Shown here: positions 33,240-44,759 of the stretch, one piece after another
How the letters are laid out: each line of letters starts with the position of its first letter
Position numbering within the stretch: position 1 is the first letter of the stretch
NCBI GenBank assembly: GCA_016946835.1
Contig: JACVTC010000031.1
Location: 47,501-92,500 of the forward strand
Direction of reading: 5' to 3'
From: Neocallimastix lanati (nom. inval.)
Lineage: Eukaryota > Neocallimastigomycota > Neocallimastigomycetes > Neocallimastigales > Neocallimastigaceae
DNA length: 45,000 nt
Made by a program: the position numbers and the translations under genes
Notes under the pieces: model-generated
What the model was told of the DNA's origin: nothing
Seen by the model: the letters and a program-made list of their open reading frames with translations, nothing else
Databases searched by the model: none

Positions 33240-34241
33240 TTAATAAGCAAACTGAACAGACGGACCATTACGAGTTATATAATTACAGTTATTTATAATA
33301 TAAGATTTATTCATTGTAAATTTTTCTAATTTAATATTATTCTTTTCATTTATATTTTTCATTGATTTTAATAAAGGAATGACATTATCAATAGAAATAG
33401 TCGCTTTATTATGATCTATTTGAATATAATTCTCCTCTGCTTTATAAAGATTTAAAGAATAAATTGGATTAATTCTTAATCCCTCTTCACAAATAATAGC
33501 ATTATAATTATAAAAAAGCATTCCTATTTTATTTTTCTTTTCGAATATTTTAAATATATTATCATCTGGTCGTTGAGTATAATGCTTAAATGAACGATTA
33601 GTTATGGGTTGAGAAATATAATAAGTTCCATTTTTTAATTTAATGAGGAGTATATAGATATATTTTGGAGCTGTTTTAAAAACAAAATCAACCGAATCTT
33701 TTGTTTTCAATTTAGGATAAATAATGGAACAAGTATTCCTAGTTTTCTTTATTAATTTTAATTTACTAATTACACTTTTATATGTTCTTCCTGAATTACT
33801 TAATATACAAAAGCCCTCAATAGCAAAAATTTCTTCTATCTGATTTTCTATTTTATTACTGGACATGCTAAATAATTCCTTAGGTAAAAAAAAACGTCTA
33901 ATAACTTCCTTTACTCCTTCTGGTTTATAGGGAAGTATGATAACGTCTTCCTCTAATGTTTTATATTGAGATTCCTTAGAAAATGATTTTATAATATTAT
34001 TTGAATCCTCCTGAGTTTTATAAATTTTATGAATTTTTTCAGAATTAAAATTTTTGTAAATTTCTGAATGCTGATGAAAAAAGCGGATAAAATTTTCTAT
34101 TCTGCTCCTTTCGTGATCATATTTTCTATTATCAAAAAGATTTCTAATTTCACATGAAATCTTTAATGAATTATTACTAATTAAATCTGGTTTATTTTCT
34201 TTTGGAATATTTTCCAAAAATTTCATTTCAATACTACACAT
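33240..34241 (-). CDS. Hypothetical protein, 333 aa, intronless
   Basis: I do not recognise this protein. A 1,002-bp frame in such AT-rich DNA, with a balanced amino-acid mix and no simple repeats, is unlikely to be chance. It begins MCSIEMKFLENIPKENK, is rich in Lys, Asn and Ile, and has no signal peptide, membrane segment or catalytic motif I can name. Cysteines are few and scattered. The start lies behind a long A-rich leader (A25 on the coding strand, then ACAAGAACAAAGCAAAAT). A poly-A/T tract of about 20 follows shortly after the stop. It has no neighbours in an operon-like arrangement and no retroelement motif. It could be a lineage-specific gene or a single-exon remnant of a larger one. 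Confidence 0.7.
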   Translation of the reverse strand: MCSIEMKFLENIPKENKPDLISNNSLKISCEIRNLFDNRKYDHERSRIENFIRFFHQHSEIYKNFNSEKIHKIYKTQEDSNNIIKSFSKESQYKTLEEDVIILPYKPEGVKEVIRRFFLPKELFSMSSNKIENQIEEIFAIEGFCILSNSGRTYKSVISKLKLIKKTRNTCSIIYPKLKTKDSVDFVFKTAPKYIYILLIKLKNGTYYISQPITNRSFKHYTQRPDDNIFKIFEKKNKIGMLFYNYNAIICEEGLRINPIYSLNLYKAEENYIQIDHNKATISIDNVIPLLKSMKNINEKNNIKLEKFTMNKSYIINNCNYITRNGPSVQFAY

Positions 34242-34258
34242 ATTTTGCTTTGTTCTTG

Positions 34259-34293
<35 letters not shown>

Positions 34294-36323
34294 AGAAAAA
34301 AAATATTAATATTAAATTAAAATAAAATAATGAAAAATAAAAATGACTTCTTGATCGACCTATTTATACTTTATTTTATTTATTATTATTAGTACTATTA
34401 TTATTACTTTTACTATTATTATTATTATTATTATTTTTAATTAAATTTAATTTTAAATTTTGGACATCCATTAATCATAAATTTTATGTCCATATTGTTT
34501 ATATTATTATTTATATTATTAATTTAATATATATGTTTATTTAAAAAAATAAAAAAAAAAAAAAAAAAAAATTATAATAATAAATTATTATTTATTTTTC
34601 AATATTTATTTTTTATTTTTTTATATTAAAATCAACATATTTTAATTGAAATTAAAATATTACATGACCAAGATATTAAAGACGTTTATTTTTATTTTTT
34701 GTATCAGTTCCAAATAAATAGACAAAAAAAAAAAAAAATAGTTTTAAATTAGGTTCAAGTGATTATTATTATCATTTATTTATTTGTTATTATTATTTTA
34801 TTTCTATTTCTAAGGGTCATTTTCAATTTTTTTTTTTTTTTTTGACTGATTCTTAATAAGTTTTATTAATAATAATTAAATAATAAATAAATAGATATAG
34901 TAAATAATAAACTATAAATAATAAATAATTATAATCAATAATAATTATTTATTTTAATTTAAAAGTCATAACTAATAAAAAAAAAAAAAAACCAAAAAAA
35001 AAAAAAAAAAAATTAAGGGACATTAAAAATATAAAAAAAAGAAAAGTAAAAAAAAAAGAAAAAGAATATTAATATTTTGCTTTAAATAATAAAATAAAGG
35101 AATCAATTATATCAATAATATTTTAATTATTATTTTTTTTATAAAAACAATTATTTAAAAGAATAAATAAAATATAATTATGATAAATCATTTTTTTTTA
35201 AAAAAAAATTAAAAAAAACTAAATAAATTGTTAATTAAAATAATAATAATAATTATTAATAAAAAAAAAATAAAAGAATAAGAATAAATAGAATGAGTTT
35301 ATCAAATGATTCAAATGATTATATTATCACATTTTTATAATCGATTATCGATCAAACTAATTAAGAAAATAAAATATATTAAATTATTTTCTTTATTCTT
35401 AATTATTATTTTAATTTCATTTTATAAGATGTCATTTCTAATAATATTAATAATTATATTTGATTTCTTTTCTTTCTTTCTTTCTTTCATTATTATTTAA
35501 ATATATATATATATATTTTATTTTATTTTATTTTTATTTTATTTTTATTTTATTTTTATTTTATTTTTTTGAATTTTTTAATTAACCATAAATGTCCAAA
35601 TTTTTTAATTTTTTTTTTAACCACAAAATAAAATTTTTGTACTTTCCAAATATGGGAAATTAAAAGTTTTCAAAAAAATAAAAAAAAAAAAAAAAAAAAA
35701 TAAAAAAAATCATATGTGGATAATGTAAAATAAAAAAAAAATAAAAAATTAAAAATAAAAAAATTAAAAAAATAAAGAAAAAAGAATTTTTAAACTTTAA
35801 TAGTTATAATGGACGATAGAAAAGAATAATCACACATCATAACTCATAACTCATAACAATAATCAGTAAGTATAATTAATAAGTATAATCAGTAAGTATA
35901 ATTAATAAGTATAATTAATAAGTATAATTAATAAATATAATCAGTAAGTATATAGACATATAGACATATAAATATATAGATATATAGACATGTGGACCTA
36001 TAAATATATAAATATGTAGTAGTGTATATATAAACATTTATGTTTGCATAAACATATTTATTTCTTTTTTTATTTATTTATTTTTAATTTTTTTTTTTTA
36101 ATTTTATTATTTCTGTTATTGTTATTTCTGTTATTTTTTTAACTTATGACTTTGTTTTTTTTTATAAAATTATTAGTAAAATATTAAAAAAAAACATTAA
36201 TAAAAGAGAAAATATTAAAAATGAGAAAAGACAGAACAGACACAAATAATAATGGAATAATAAATAATAAATAATAAATAATATAAAGAGTATTTATTAA
36301 TAAATAATAAATAATTGAATAAT

Positions 36324-36354
<31 letters not shown>

Positions 36355-36540
36355 GAATAATAATAAATAAATAAATAAATAAATAATTGAATAATAAATA
36401 AATAAATAATTAATTAATTAATTAATAATTAAAATAGTTTTTTTTATTTTAAATTTGGACATTTTTGATATTAATTTGGACATTTTTATTAATAAAAAAA
36501 TTTTTTTTCATTTTTTGACATTGAACATTAAAAATCAAAG
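34242..36540. repeat. Low-complexity AT-rich region with several short tandem repeats
   Basis: No gene seen. It holds a (TTTC)n run near 35468, a TTTTATTTTATT run at 35517-35568, a minisatellite of AAGTATAATTAAT and AAGTATAATCAGT units at 35866-35955 followed by ATATAGACAT units, and AAATAAT/AAATAAATAA arrays at 36255-36430. Confidence 0.6.
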
Positions 36541-36612
36541 TTTACTTAAATAAAAATGTAAATAAAAACTTTAATTATTAATAAATTATTTTATAAATCT
36601 TTACATAAAAAT
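36541..36612 (+). repeat. Dispersed repeat, left half (occupied copy)
   Basis: AAATAAAAACTTTAATTATT (36551 on) through TTTACATAAAAAT closely matches 40391-40445. The match is interrupted at 36612 by the inverted-repeat element and resumes at 38061 (CATAAAAATAATTTAATAAATC). The right half continues to about 38230 with AAAAATTAATGTAAACAT and ATAAATTTTATGTTATGT, both also present at 40545-40600. Confidence 0.75.
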
Positions 36613-38060
36613 GGGGGAGGAGCATTTCGCAAAATTTCATTTCGGAAAAGTTTCATTTCGCAAAATTTTTAATAAATAAATAAATTAATAATAAAATAAA
36701 TAAATAATATATATAATTTAAATAAAAAACTAAATAAATAAAAATAAATATATAAAACTATAATAAATAAATAAATTTTAAAATTAAATTTTTAAAAAAA
36801 AATATACATATATATATATATGGACATATATATATTAAATATACATTATATAATAATAAATATTCATTAGAATTAACGCTTTAAAAAAATAAAATATTTT
36901 ATCATATGTTTTAAACGTTTTATAATTTTTTAAAATATATATAAGAATTTTATATATATAAAAAAAATAAGTATTAATAATTTAAAAGATGTAAAGGATA
37001 ATAATTTAAAATATAATTGTTAAATTTAAAATATAATTATTAAAAAAAATATTAAAAAATAATATATAAATAATTAATTGATCATTTTACACTTTTTAAG
37101 TCCTTGCGCAGTATTTTAAAAATCTTAAATTGCTAATAAATTTTTTTAATAAAAGAAATATTTATAAATAATTCAGTAAAAAAAAAAAAAAAAAAAGATG
37201 AGGACATCATAAAAAAGGGAGTTAAAAGTAGCACAAAATTAGGATGATTTTAGGTGGTATCTATTTTTTTATTTTATATTTTATATTTTATATTTTATAT
37301 TTTATATTTTATATTTTATATTTTTATTTTATATTTTATATTTTTTTTATATTTTATATTTTATATTTTATATTTTTATTTTATATTTTTTATATTTTTT
37401 TTATTTTTTTTTTTTTATTTTTTATTTTATATTTTTTATTTTTATTTTTTATTTTTTATATTTTTTTTATTTTTTTTTTATTTTTTATTTTATATTTTTT
37501 ATTTTATATTTTTTATTTTTATTTTTTATTTTTTATATTTTTTTTATTTTTTTTTTATTTTTTATTTTATATTTTATATTTTATATTTTATATTTTATAT
37601 TTTATATTTTATATTTTATATTTTTTTTTAATTTTATACTTTATATTTTTTTTTTTATTTTATATTTTTATATTTTATACTTTATATTTTTTTTTTTATT
37701 TTATATTTTTATATTTTATACTTTATATTTTTTTTTTTTTATTTTATATTTTTATATTTTATACTTTATATTTTTTTTTTTATTTTATATTTTTATATTT
37801 TATATTTTATATTTTTTTTTTATATTTTATATTTTATATTTTATATTTTTTATTTTATATTTTATAATTCTTTTTTTTTTATTTTTTTATTATTTATTTA
37901 TTTATTTATTTTATTATTTATTTATCTATTTATTAAAATTTTGCGAAATGAAACTTTTCCGAAATGAAATTTTTGCGAAATGAACTTTTGCGAAATGACA
38001 CAAAAAATTTTGCGAAATGAAACTTTTCCGAAATGAATTTTTGCGAAATGACACACACTC
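36613..38060. mobile_element. Non-autonomous MULE-like element with 9-bp target duplication (1448 bp)
   Basis: CATAAAAAT at 36604-36612 is repeated at 38061-38069, a 9-bp duplication in the size range of Mutator-like elements. The ends carry long inverted repeats built from CATTTCGCAAAATTT and CATTTCGGAAAAGTTT units. The left arm 36622-36690 matches the reverse complement of about 37915-37980 almost perfectly. The right end has an extra set of units and ends GAAATGACACACACTC. There is no transposase frame inside; the interior is AT-rich DNA and a 600-bp TTTTATA array. The empty version of the target exists at about 40440. Confidence 0.82.
37258..37867. repeat. (TTTTATA)n heptanucleotide array
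   Basis: About 600 bp of TTTTATA units mixed with T-run variants, inside the MULE-like element. The long Phe/Tyr/Ile-only plus-strand frames across it are artefacts. Confidence 0.92.
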
Positions 38061-38282
38061 CATAAAAATAATTTAATAAATCATTAAATTATCACTTGAT
38101 TAATTATCATATGATTAATAATGTGATTTAATATAAATATAAAATAAATTTATATAATATTATAAATTCATAAAAATTAATGTAAACATATTTATAACAT
38201 AAATTTTATGTTATGTAAATAATTTATAAATTTAAAAAGGTTTATTTTAATTATTTTATTTTATTTTTATTATATTTTTATA

Positions 38283-38420
38283 GGTTATAATTATTAGAAA
38301 TATTTTAGTATTAATTAAATACTTTTTATAATTATTAGAAATATTTTAGTATTAATTAAATATTTTTATAATATTTAACTAATATTTTAGTATTAATTAA
38401 ATACTTTTTATAATATTTAA
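38283..38420. repeat. Three tandem copies of a ~50-bp unit
   Basis: Units containing ATATTTTAGTATTAATTAAATA followed by TTTTATAAT occur three times in succession, with the third slightly diverged (TTTAACTAATATTTTAG). Confidence 0.75.
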
Positions 38421-38593
38421 CTAATTAATTAATTATTATTATTTTAAAATAGTTTATAATTAAAGAGTATTATATAAAGAATATTTTTTCTTTATTGGTA
38501 TTATTTGCAACAGCAACAGCGAAATTGCCATAATTAAATGCATTTATTATATAGAAGTAGTTTAATAATATTAACAATATGAAATAAAATTAA

Positions 38594-39932
38594 AATAAAT
38601 AATAAATAATAAATAATAAATAATAAATAAATAATAAATAATAAATAATAAATAATAAATAATAAATAATAATAAATAATAATGGAATAATAAATAATAA
38701 TGGAATAATAAATAATTGAATAATAAATAATAATTAATAATAATAAATAATAAATAATAAATAATAAATAATAGAATAATAAATAATAAATAATAAATAA
38801 TAAATAATAAATAATAACTAATAAATAATAAATAATAAATAATAACTAATAAATAATAAATAATAAATAATAAATAATAAATAATAAATAATAAATAATA
38901 AATAATAAATAATAAATAATAAATAATAAATAATAAATAATAAATAATAAATAATAAATAATAAATAATAAATAATAAATAATAATAGTTAAATACATTT
39001 TAGAGGGTTCATTTTTATATAAAAAAAATAAAAGTAATAAACCATTAATTAAATTTTTAATATATTGTAATATATTCATTTTTTAATTATTTAATTATTG
39101 TTTGATTTATTATTCAATTATTTATTATTTATTATTTATTAATTTATTATTTATTATTTATTAATTTATTATTTATTAATTTATTAATTTATTATTTATT
39201 ATTTATTAATTTATTATTTATTAATTTATTAATTTATTAATTATTAATTATTATTTATTATTTATTATTTATTATTTATTATTTATTATTTATTATTTAT
39301 TATTTATTATTTATTTATTTATTTATTTTTTTATTTTTTTATTATTTATTTCTTATTATTCAATTATTTATTATTTATTATTTATTATTCTATTATTTAT
39401 TATTTATTATTTATTATTATTAATTATTATTTATTATTCAATTATTTATTATTCCATTATTATTTATTATTATTTATTATTTATTATTATTTATTATTTA
39501 TTATTTATTATTTATTCAATTATTAGTTTATTATTTATTATTTATTATTTATTCAATTATTAGTTTATTATTATTTTTTTGAATTTAATATTTCATTTTT
39601 ATTATTATTTATTATTTATTATTTATTATTTATTATTTATTATTTATTTTATTCAATTTTTAATATTTATTTATTTATTATTTATTTAAATAAAATCAAT
39701 TTTAGTTATTTATTATTTATTATTTATTATTTATTATATATTATTTATTATTTATTATTTATTATTTATTATTTATTAATTATTATTTATTATTTATTAT
39801 TTATTATTTATTATTTATTATTTATTATTTATTATTTATTATATATTATTTATTATTTATTATTTATTATTTATTATTTATTAATTATTATTTATTTATT
39901 ATTCAATTATTCAATTATTCATTTTTTAAACC
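38594..39932. repeat. Two opposed heptanucleotide arrays forming a giant inverted repeat
   Basis: 38594-38987 is (AAATAAT)n on the plus strand. 39107-39932 is the reverse-complement (ATTATTT)n with AATTATTCA-type interruptions. A 119-bp non-repeat spacer (38988-39106) separates them. The arms could pair over about 390 bp. The predicted minus-strand frame here is only repeat translation. Confidence 0.9.
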
Positions 39933-40049
39933 TTATTTTTAGGCCATTTAAATATATCAAAATTAATCCATTCCAAAATTTATGAATTAAAATAAAAAAA
40001 AATGGTAAAAATTAAATGTGGCGTTATACAACAATGGCGTTTTTAGATA

Positions 40050-40123
40050 AATGGCTTTTTTAAATCAATAAATCAATAAATAAATATAAATAAATAAATA
40101 ATTTACTTATTAATTAATTATTT

Positions 40124-40155
<32 letters not shown>

Positions 40156-40165
40156 AAAAGCCATT
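40050..40165. repeat. Inverted repeat around an AAAT/ATTT core
   Basis: AATGGCTTTTTTAAAT at 40050-40065 is mirrored by ATTTAAAAAAGCCATT at about 40150-40165. The DNA between is AAATAAATAA on the left and TTATTTATTT on the right, so the whole 116 bp can fold back. Confidence 0.65.
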
Positions 40166-40390
40166 AAGTAAATCAATAACTAATAAATAAAAATTAATTT
40201 CTTATATCTAAATACTGTTTGTTTTGTTTGGATCTTTCATTATTTAATTTTTTTTTTACATAATTAAAGTATTTTTTTTTTTTTTTGTAATTTCTGGTAA
40301 AAAAGTCATTATATTAACTTTTCATGGAATCTCTACTACCAATCATCCTTAATTATTAAAAAAAATTTTTAAAAAAATTGATATAAAACC

Positions 40391-40605
40391 CAAATAAAAA
40401 CTTTAATTATTAATAAACTATTTTATTAATAATTACATAAAAATAAATTAATAAATCATTTGCAAATTCGTGACATAAATAAAACGTGATCGAAAATAAT
40501 GTGATAAAATTAAAATTATGTAAAGACATAAAATTATGAAAGAACATAAAAATTAATGTAAACATAAAATTTATGTAATAAATTTTATGTTATGTTAAAA
40601 ATTGA
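40391..40605 (+). repeat. Dispersed repeat, unoccupied copy
   Basis: Matches the flanks of the MULE-like element on both sides (see 36541 and 38061), with a single CATAAAAAT at 40434-40442 where the other copy holds the 1448-bp insertion. GC-richer words (TTCGTGACATAAA, AACGTGATCG) lie inside. Confidence 0.7.
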
Positions 40606-40981
40606 AATATTTTATAAATTTCTTATTTATTATTTTTATTATTTTTATATTGATATTTTATTTTATTATATTTTTAATTATTTTTAATAATTATTATTTT
40701 ATATTAATATTTTATATTTTATTTTATACTTTTATATTAAATACTTTAAATACTTAATAGTTATTCTAAAAGAATTAATTAATTAAATAGTTTATTATGA
40801 ATTTTAAATATAAAAACAAGAATAATTATTCTTTGCAAAGTTTTATGCCAAATTTATTTTATAATTATTTTATATTTTCGAATAATAATTGAATTCATGT
40901 ATTAATTTTATAATAATTTTTATATAAAGTAACAATAAAATAAATAATAAAAAATAAAAAGAATATTAATATAATATTTAA

Positions 40982-41044
<63 letters not shown>

Positions 41045-41307
41045 ATTAATTAATTAATTAATAAAAATAATATATTTTAACCAACTATTAATTTTTTTTT
41101 TCCCTACTCACAAAGTTTATTTCATTTTATAAATCATTGTATGGATACATCTGCTAAAAAAATTTTTTTTTGTTATTTTTTATTTTGGAACAAAAACAAA
41201 CATACAAACAAAATTATTAATTTTCATTTGCCCATTAAATCATTCTGTTTTTAATTTTTACAACAAAAAATTTTTTAGCCTAATTTTTGGACATAATTAA
41301 ATAAAAT

Positions 41308-41349
<42 letters not shown>

Positions 41350-41614
41350 TTGTTATAATTAAAGTTTTTTATTTTTATAATTTAATTTTATTGATATTTT
41401 GTTTTTGTTTTTGTTTTAGAATTTTTGTTTAGAAAACTATTTATTAATAAAAAAAAAAATAATTATTATTACTTGAAAATTAATTATTATTAATTATTAA
41501 CTACTATTTTTAGTTAATTTTTTTTATTTCTTTTATAAATTAACAGTTACTATTAATATTTTAATTAATTTTTAAAAATTTAATTAAAATTAAATATTAT
41601 ATTAGAAAATCAAT
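40606..41614. other. AT-rich intergenic stretch
   Basis: Includes a (AAAT)n tetranucleotide run at 40980-41045 and an A33 tract at 41312-41344. No gene seen. Confidence 0.5.
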
Positions 41615-42139
41615 TTATGGCATAGACACCTTGACCATTACAATATTAATTCTATAAAAAAAAAAAAAAAAAAAAAAAGGGACGTTTTTTGATAAATTCA
41701 TACTATTGGGTTCGATCTATTAAAAATTAAAAATATTTTTAAGAAAACAATCATATATATACGTACTGACTGACCATGGTACGGAATTTAACAACTCAAC
41801 GTTCAAGTCTTTCTGTTTACAAAAAAAAAAAAAAAAAAAAGGTGGTACCCAACAATTCATAACTCCTTACAACTCTTCAAGAAAATGAATGTGCTTGAAC
41901 GTTTCAACGGTATCCTTATAAATGCTGCTAAATCCCTCCTCAATGATTCCAAAAGAAGCAATAAGTTTTGGGAATATGCTATTGACACTGAAAACTATAT
42001 CCACAACCGTAATCCACATTCTGGAATACATAATAAAAATTCCATTTGAAGTTCTCTTTAAAATTAAAACCAATTATTCCAAATTTTAAGGTATTTGAAT
42101 GTAAAGTTTTTCTTCTTCTTCTTCGTTCTCAAATCTCTT

Positions 42140-42179
<40 letters not shown>

Positions 42180-43564
42180 AAATAACGCCCTTTCTGGTGT
42201 CTTCTTAGGTTATCACCCTATTTCTAATGCTTTCAAAATCCTAAATATCACCAATAACCAAATCGTTTATTTTCGTTCAGTCGAAATTTTTTTTCGAGGA
42301 TACCCCCTTGGAAACTCCAAATTATTTAGCATTATTGTCAGCACTATTCCCTTTAACTCTTCCAACGTATTCAAATTTCATTTTTTGAAGTCAGGGGGAA
42401 TGACATCGACATAATTCAACATAATGAATAAATTAAATAATATTCTACCTTTATCAACGAAAATACATATTCTTAACGTAATAATAAAAATAATTTAATT
42501 GACAACCATACTACTGATTATACAAAAGATAGATACTTCTAGTGCTGACAATGATGCTAAATATTGACAATTACAGTAAAAAATGGATCAACTCAATCAG
42601 ATATCTCTAACATGGAAACAAAATGTAGTAACTATCGGTTATAGAAACACTGACCACAATAAATTCAACAAGAAATTCAGCAATAGATCATGGAGAAATA
42701 CCACATATGAAAAGAGCTAACAATACAACGACGATGAATTAAGAAAACCGAAAGACTTTTGATGATATATTCAACCTTCCTGATAAGGAAGAATGGTTAA
42801 ATGCTATAAATGAAGAAAACTTCACAATATGAAAAAAAAAATAAATGTTTTTAAATTAGTTCAATCTTTACCAAATGACGTCCATATAGTATATCCTGTA
42901 AATGGGTACTTAAGTATAAAAAAAAAAAAAAAAAAAAAGAGATTTAAATGGAAACATCATTAAAAGGAAGGCTTGTCTTGTCGCAAGGGTTTTTTTTTTA
43001 CCCAAAGGTACGGTATCGATTATACTTTTTTTTTTTTTTTCTTTTTTCACCCACTTTAAAACTAGATTCATTGTTTATAATTATTACCATTGTTGTTTAG
43101 AGGGATTATAGGCTAGTACAGATCAATATATTAATGCAGCATATTTAAACGCCGGATTGAACGAAGACATTTATATAGAGACACCGAAAGGACACCCTAT
43201 GTATTAATAAAGGATACTTAAAAAAAAAACAAATTAAACAAAGCTCTTTTTACGGACTTAAACAGGCAGGAAGAGAATGGAACAAAACTTTAAATAACAC
43301 CCTAATAAAAATGAACATTTTTCAAAGACCGGTTAAGTGGACCATACATTTAAGTAAAAAAAAGAAAGTAACTCCAAGGAAATTATATGTATAATAGCTA
43401 TAGATGCTAATGGCATATTATTAACAGGTGAGTCAAAGGAAATAATATATGTGAAAGAACAGATTAAAACATATTTCAATATTTCAATATAAAAGATATA
43501 GTTGATATTGATTTCGTAATAGGAATAAAAATTTGAAAAGTGTCATGATGGATATATTATACAT

Positions 43565-43604
<40 letters not shown>

Positions 43605-44420
43605 ATTAAAGACTTATTAGCCAAGGTTCAACTTAACCAACTCCCCATCTATTAAAAATTTAAAATCTTGACTTACGAAAAACAAATTTTGATGAAACAT
43701 TGTACAGAAAGCGCAATAGGTAATTTGATCTACCTTACAGTTTGTACCTAGGCCAGATATAATGTTCTCTGTCAGTAAAGCTATCAGAAGAAACAAGAAT
43801 CCTACGTTAGAGGATTAGGCAAATGCCGAAAGAATTCTCAAGTATCTTAAATATACAATGAATTATGGTAAAAAGTTCACAAAGGACTTAAAAAGAATAT
43901 TTGTAGATGAGGACTACGCTAGGGATACGGAATCAAGAAAATCTACCTCTGGGTTCTTAATGATGATTGGTAGCTCACCCACTAGTTGGTATTCAAAACA
44001 TCAAAATTGGGTAGCAACTTCGACCGCTGAATCCGAGTATCATAGTGTAGATAAGTGATTGTGCCAAACATAGTTTATGGTACATTAATATATTGAATGA
44101 GGTAAACAATCAAAAATCAGTTATGTCACCATTAATATTGACAACAAAGTAACAATAATATAACGGTCAAAATCCGTCCATCAATCCAAGATCGAAACAT
44201 ATAGATATTAAATATCCCCAACGTAAGACATCTTATAAAAAGAAAACAAAATTAAGTTAAGATATATTAAAAATCAGAGAATATAACCTTGTTGATGGGT
44301 TTTACATAATATTTAAGTAACTCACTAATGGAAAAAAAAAATTTAAAATACTCTTTACTGGAGGAAATGGAACATCATTAGATCAAATCCAACATATCAT
44401 TTCATATATAGTTAGATTTG
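41615..44420 (+). pseudogene. Decayed copia pol (element 5) interrupted by homopolymers
   Basis: Recognisable pieces in order: integrase zinc site LWHRHLDHYNINS at 41615; integrase VLTDHGTEFNN near 41765; NVLERFNGILINAAKSLLND near 41888; FLGYHPISNAFKILN near 42205; a reverse transcriptase start DKEEWLNAINEE near 42783; KALFYGLKQAGREW near 43238; and RNase H STSGF...TSWYSKHQNWVATSTAESEYHS at 43943-44050. Gag, protease and the YVDD segment are missing or unreadable. Long A or T runs sit inside what was coding sequence at 41656-41678 (A23), 41821-41840 (A20), 42141-42174 (A34), 42918-42938 (A21), 43026-43040 (T15) and 43566-43603 (A38). No 5' LTR was found. Confidence 0.85.
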
Positions 44421-44428
44421 AGGGGAAG
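44417..44428 (+). promoter_or_regulatory. Element 5 polypurine tract
   Basis: TTTGAGGGGAAG immediately before the TGTTCAATGGC LTR start; nearly the same as that of element 1. Confidence 0.75.
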
Positions 44429-44604
44429 TGTTCAATGGCAATATTAATATATTCCTTAAAATTGACCAATTATAATTTATCTTTAGTTCTATAGATAAAG
44501 TGAAATAAAATGAATTTAAAAATATACTCTTTCTACTTAAATAATGAAAAAATAAATGATTGTAGATCATACATACAGTATAAAAAACATTATAGGTAAC
44601 AACA
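44429..44604 (+). repeat. Element 5 3' LTR
   Basis: Begins TGTTCAATGGCAATA after the polypurine tract and ends at GGTAACAACA (or three bases earlier at TAACA), about 175 bp. There is no 5' partner in the window, so the right limit is by motif only. Confidence 0.6.
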
Positions 44605-44759
44605 AATAATGTGTAATAAATTTATATTTAAATTAAAAAAAAAAAATGAAACATTTATTTCAATGTAACTGAAAAAATATTATTTAAATTTTTTTTTTTT
44701 TAAAATTGAAAATATATATATATATATTACTTTATATTATATTACAGTTTTAAAACACT

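Noticed and set aside
38594-39932. Telomeric or subtelomeric repeat
   Set aside because: The unit AAATAAT lacks G-rich strands typical of telomeres, occurs in both orientations and is internal to the window.
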